Shown piece by piece: positions 58,322 to 64,000 of a stretch of 64,000 bases of DNA. How positions within the stretch are numbered: the first letter of the stretch is position 1; every line of letters begins with the position of its first letter. The stretch covers positions 1-64,000 of the forward strand of contig NZ_JALTON010000037.1 in assembly GCF_027000115.1 (NCBI RefSeq), in the 5' to 3' direction. Under the pieces are notes generated by a model. That model ran no database searches and had not been told where the DNA came from. It worked only from the letters and a program-made list of their open reading frames with translations. A program made the position numbers and the translations under genes. The DNA is from Thiohalobacter sp. GTDB lineage: Bacteria > Pseudomonadota > Gammaproteobacteria > Thiohalobacterales > Thiohalobacteraceae.

Positions 58322-58363
58322 GCGCTGTTCGACCGGTTCATCGAATTGATGGAAAAAGACTAA
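58322..58363 (+). pseudogene. Displaced duplicate of the carA C-terminus
   Basis: Reads ALFDRFIELMEKD then TAA, matching the end of CarA ([10 protein letters not shown]) with about seven base differences in 30, mostly at third codon positions. It is 101 bp downstream and out of phase with carA, so it is not expressed as part of CarA. Confidence 0.65.
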
Positions 58364-58433
58364 CGCAAAGACGCAAAGTCATCATGAAACCGGTTTACAG
58401 AATTTTCCTCTGCGTTCTTTGCGCCTTTGCGTT
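58362..58433. repeat. 17-bp inverted repeat between carA and carB
   Basis: AACGCAAAGACGCAAAG (58362-58378) is mirrored at 58417-58433 with one mismatch. Each arm is itself a direct doublet of CGCAAAG. The right arm ends 20 bp before the carB ATG. Confidence 0.8.
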
Positions 58434-58453
58434 GGATTTTCTAAGACAAACCC

Positions 58454-61671
<3,218 letters not shown>

Positions 61672-61675
<4 letters not shown>

Positions 61676-62148
61676 GCAAGGTTCCTCTTACCAAGCAGGG
61701 TGCCGAGAAGCTGCGCGAGGAATTGCAGCGGCTCAAGAGCGTGGAACGTCCGCGCGTGATCCAGGCCATCGCCGAGGCGCGCGAGCACGGCGATCTCAAG
61801 GAGAACGCCGAGTACCACGCCGCCCGGGAGCAGCAGAGTTTCATCGAGGGGCGCATCAAGGAAATCGAGGGTAAGCTCAGCCATGCCCAGATCATCGACG
61901 TCACCCAGATGGAGAACACCGGCAAGGTCATTTTCGGCGCCACCGTCGATCTCGCCGACGAGGAGACCGGCAAGGAGATCACCTACCGGATCGTGGGTGA
62001 GGACGAGGCCGACATCAAGCAGGGCCTGATTTCCGTGAGCTCGCCCATCGCCCGAGCCCTGATCGGCAAGCAGGAAGGCGACATCGCCGTGGTGCAGGCG
62101 CCGGGCGGCGAGAAGCGCTACGAGATCGTCGAGGTCCGCTACGAGTAG
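61672..62148 (+). CDS. greA: Transcription elongation factor GreA
   Basis: 158 residues from the ATG at 61672, which overlaps the carB stop (ATGA). N-terminal coiled coil ([20 protein letters not shown], then [18 protein letters not shown] with the catalytic acidic tip) and the C-terminal FKBP-like domain. Rescues backtracked RNA polymerase by transcript cleavage. Confidence 0.96.
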
Positions 62149-62158
62149 CGCGGGCGGC

Positions 62159-62599
62159 ATGCTGCACGCGCTGGAACGCATCCTGCTCGCGCTCTGGGTC
62201 GGCGGTCTCTGGGCGGTCGGCTACCTGGTCGCTCCCGTCCTGTTCGCCAGCCTCGGCGATCGCGCGCTGGCGGGTACCCTGGCCGGCATCCTGTTCACCT
62301 GGATGAACCACATCGGCCTGGCTATCGGCATCGTTCTGCTGCTGCTCAACCGGTTGCGCGCACGCCCCGGTATCGACTGGCGCGCATTCGGCCTGGTGCT
62401 GATGCTGGTGCTGATCCTTGCCAACCAGTACTGGCTGTCGCCGATGATGGCTGATCTCCGCGCCCAGGGGCTGGCGGAGGGCAGCGCGGCCGCGGCCCGC
62501 TTCGCCCGCCTGCATGGCGTTTCCGCCTTCCTCTATCTGGTCAACAGCCTGGTCGGCCTGGCGCTGGTGGCGGTGGATGTGCGGCGTCCGCCGGCCTGA
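62159..62599 (+). CDS. DUF4149 membrane protein
   Basis: 146 residues with four hydrophobic segments (ILLALWVGGLWAVGYLVAPVLFA, AGILFTWMNHIGLAIGIVLLLL, FGLVLMLVLILANQYW, LYLVNSLVGLALVAVDV). The pattern FxxLGDRALAGxLAGxLF fits DUF4149, a small family often found between greA and yhbY in gammaproteobacteria. Function unknown. Follows greA by 10 bp. Confidence 0.82.
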   Translation: MLHALERILLALWVGGLWAVGYLVAPVLFASLGDRALAGTLAGILFTWMNHIGLAIGIVLLLLNRLRARPGIDWRAFGLVLMLVLILANQYWLSPMMADLRAQGLAEGSAAAARFARLHGVSAFLYLVNSLVGLALVAVDVRRPPA

Positions 62600-62603
62600 G
62601 TTC

Positions 62604-62903
62604 CTATTTCAGTTTGAGCGGTATGCGCGGCTTGCGGGGGTTGCGGCGGAACACCAGCGCCATGTTGCCGATGCGCTGGATGAGGGTGGCGCGGGTATCG
62701 CTGCAGATCTGTTCGACCAGCCGATCGCGAAGCGCGCGGTCGCCCACGCTGACGCTGATCTTGATCAGCTCGTGATGGTCGAGCTGGACGGCGATTTCCT
62801 CCAGCACGTTTTCGCTCAGTCCCTTGCCGCCGATGCGGACCACGGGCCGGAGCCGGTGGCCCAGCGTGCGCAGGTGGCGTTTCTGCTTCTCGGTCAGTTG
62901 CAT
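62604..62903 (-). CDS. yhbY: YhbY/CRM-domain RNA-binding protein
   Basis: 99 residues from the ATG at 62903 ([12 protein letters not shown]); an in-frame start 42 nt upstream is not conserved. The CRM domain shows [19 protein letters not shown] (GxxG RNA-binding loop) and [12 protein letters not shown]. Associates with pre-50S particles in E. coli. Divergent from rlmE. Confidence 0.92.
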   Translation of the reverse strand: MQLTEKQKRHLRTLGHRLRPVVRIGGKGLSENVLEEIAVQLDHHELIKISVSVGDRALRDRLVEQICSDTRATLIQRIGNMALVFRRNPRKPRIPLKLK

Positions 62904-63139
62904 GGCCGTGGTGTCCGTGGGCGAGGGCGGGGAGTATACCATCACATCATCCTACAGGTTCCTGGTCTTGCCGCCTCTTGCCTCCGGTCGGGTCCAGGGG
63001 GCTACGAGACCGCTTTCAGCTCTTTGTCCGGGCCGTTTCCCGACACAGCAGGCCCGGATTTATGCGGCTGTCGGGTATACTTGAAGTCCCGCGATTCCGC
63101 CCCTATTTGAATCATTCGACCTTCCACCCAGCCCTTCCC

Positions 63140-63760
63140 ATGAAACGCAGCAAGAGCAGCCGACGCTGGCTGAAGGAGCACTTCGACGATCCCCATGTGC
63201 AGCGGGCCCGGCGCGAGGGCTGGCGCTCGCGGGCGGTGTTCAAGCTGGAGGAGCTGGACCGCAAGTACCGGCTGTTCCGTCCGGGCATGACGGTCGTGGA
63301 CCTGGGCGCGGCGCCGGGCGGCTGGTCGCAGTACGCGGCGCGAGCCCTGCGTGGCCGGGGCCGGGTCATCGCCCTGGATATCCTGCCCATGGATCCCCTC
63401 GAAGGGGTGGATTTCCTCCAGGGCGACTTCCGCGAGGACGAGGTGCTGGAGGCCTTCCGGGTGCGGGTCGGGGATCGGCCGGTGGATCTGGTGATGTCCG
63501 ACATGGCGCCCAATCTCTCGGGCATGGAAGCGGTCGATCAGCCCCGTGCCATGTATCTTGTGGAGCTGGCGGCGGATTTCGCGAACGAGACGCTGAGGGA
63601 GGGCGGGACCTTCCTCGCCAAGGTCTTCCAGGGCGCGGGTTTCGATGAACTGATGCGGGCGTTGCGTGGTCAGTATGAGAGGGTGGTGGCGCGCAAGCCG
63701 GGCGCGTCGCGGTCCCGTTCGCGTGAGGTCTATGTGCTGGCGACCGGTCGGAAACTATAG
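63140..63760 (+). CDS. rlmE: 23S rRNA 2'-O-methyltransferase RlmE
   Basis: 206 residues from the ATG at 63140. The Lys-Asp-Asp-Lys catalytic set is visible: [30 protein letters not shown], and [14 protein letters not shown]. Methylates U2552 of 23S rRNA at a late step of 50S assembly. Lies just upstream of ftsH, the usual rlmE-ftsH heat-shock pair. Confidence 0.95.
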   Translation: MKRSKSSRRWLKEHFDDPHVQRARREGWRSRAVFKLEELDRKYRLFRPGMTVVDLGAAPGGWSQYAARALRGRGRVIALDILPMDPLEGVDFLQGDFREDEVLEAFRVRVGDRPVDLVMSDMAPNLSGMEAVDQPRAMYLVELAADFANETLREGGTFLAKVFQGAGFDELMRALRGQYERVVARKPGASRSRSREVYVLATGRKL

Positions 63761-63856
63761 TAAGGTCAAAATCATCCCGTTTTTCCCATGACCTGCCTTC
63801 GGGGCAGGGATTTGACAGGCGCCGGGAACAACCGCAGTCGACGAGAGGTATCGGTT

Positions 63857-64000
63857 TTGAACGACATGGCCAAGAATCTGATCCTGTGGGTCGTGATCGC
63901 CATCGTGTTGATGTCGGTCTTCAACAACTTCGGCCCGCCGGCCCCGCGCGCCAATACCATCGGGTACTCCGATTTCATCGCCCAGGTGAAGTCCGGCCAG
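63857..64000 (+). CDS. ftsH: FtsH protease, N-terminal fragment
   Basis: The gene runs off the right edge. TTG at 63857 gives MNDMAKNLILWVVIAIVLMSVF, matching E. coli MSDMAKNLILW; an ATG at 63866 is the alternative. GAGAGG lies 8 nt before the TTG. The first membrane helix and the start of the periplasmic part (IGYSDFIAQVKSG) are seen. Membrane AAA zinc protease. Confidence 0.93.
   Translation, partial: MNDMAKNLILWVVIAIVLMSVFNNFGPPAPRANTIGYSDFIAQVKSGQ

Overview
The window is GC-rich (roughly two thirds G+C by eye), densely coding DNA from a bacterial chromosome. Several conserved blocks point to a gammaproteobacterium: nadK-recN, bamE/fur, smpB-ssrA with ratA-rnfH, hrcA-grpE-dnaK-dnaJ, and dapB-carA-carB-greA with yhbY-rlmE-ftsH. 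The mix of partner-switching signalling, c-di-GMP turnover, arsenic and mercury resistance and GC content would suit a Chromatiales/Ectothiorhodospiraceae-like lineage. That lineage call is inference from gene order and protein style, not from a search.

Layout. 1-12.3 kb: the end of iscU, a STAS plus SpoIIE-phosphatase/ATPase pair, a coupled ABM/Fe-ADH/DUF938 operon, an HDOD-GAF protein, a SET-domain protein divergent from a spermidine-synthase-like protein, a PAS-GGDEF-EAL protein, two small unknowns, a patatin lipoprotein, a DUF59 protein and a uracil-DNA glycosylase. 12.5-14.4 kb: adk and transaldolase. 14.4-19.4 kb: a four-gene ybhGFSR-type exporter operon read leftward. 19.5-24.6 kb: arsR-arsI-arsC-acr3 reading right and merT-merP-merA reading left, converging. 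24.8-26.7 kb: a cold-shock protein and an RhlE-type helicase. 26.9-36.0 kb: a type I restriction-modification island between two 189-bp direct repeats that each carry a copy of the tmRNA 3' end, sitting against ssrA. 36.0-48.1 kb: tmRNA, SmpB and housekeeping/heat-shock genes. 48.3-56.1 kb: class Ia ribonucleotide reductase under a cobalamin riboswitch, then metR/metE. 56.2-64 kb: dapB, carAB, greA, DUF4149, yhbY, rlmE and the start of ftsH.

The most informative structures are non-coding. (1) A 281-bp MITE-like element with 31-bp inverted ends and TA target duplications sits exactly at the merT stop codon; removing it restores a tight merT-merP junction. (2) A complete cobalamin riboswitch, with a promoter whose predicted start coincides with its P1 helix, precedes the B12-independent nrdAB operon. 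(3) A compact three-helix RNA followed by an intrinsic terminator lies between the DUF3800 gene and hsdR, a candidate attenuator of the restriction subunit. (4) The methyltransferase HsdM carries an N-terminal XRE domain, and a palindrome fills the spacer of its own apparently leaderless promoter. (5) Inverted repeats or rearrangements sit at gene ends (fur/recN, carA/carB, and a duplicated carA C-terminus).

Functional links: the STAS and phosphatase genes overlap and probably form one switch. The ars genes detoxify arsenate and arsenite and perhaps organoarsenicals. The mer genes import and reduce Hg(II) from a MerR-type promoter, although no merR is present. The riboswitch next to metR/metE ties two B12-independent enzymes to a cell that probably also has B12-dependent counterparts elsewhere.
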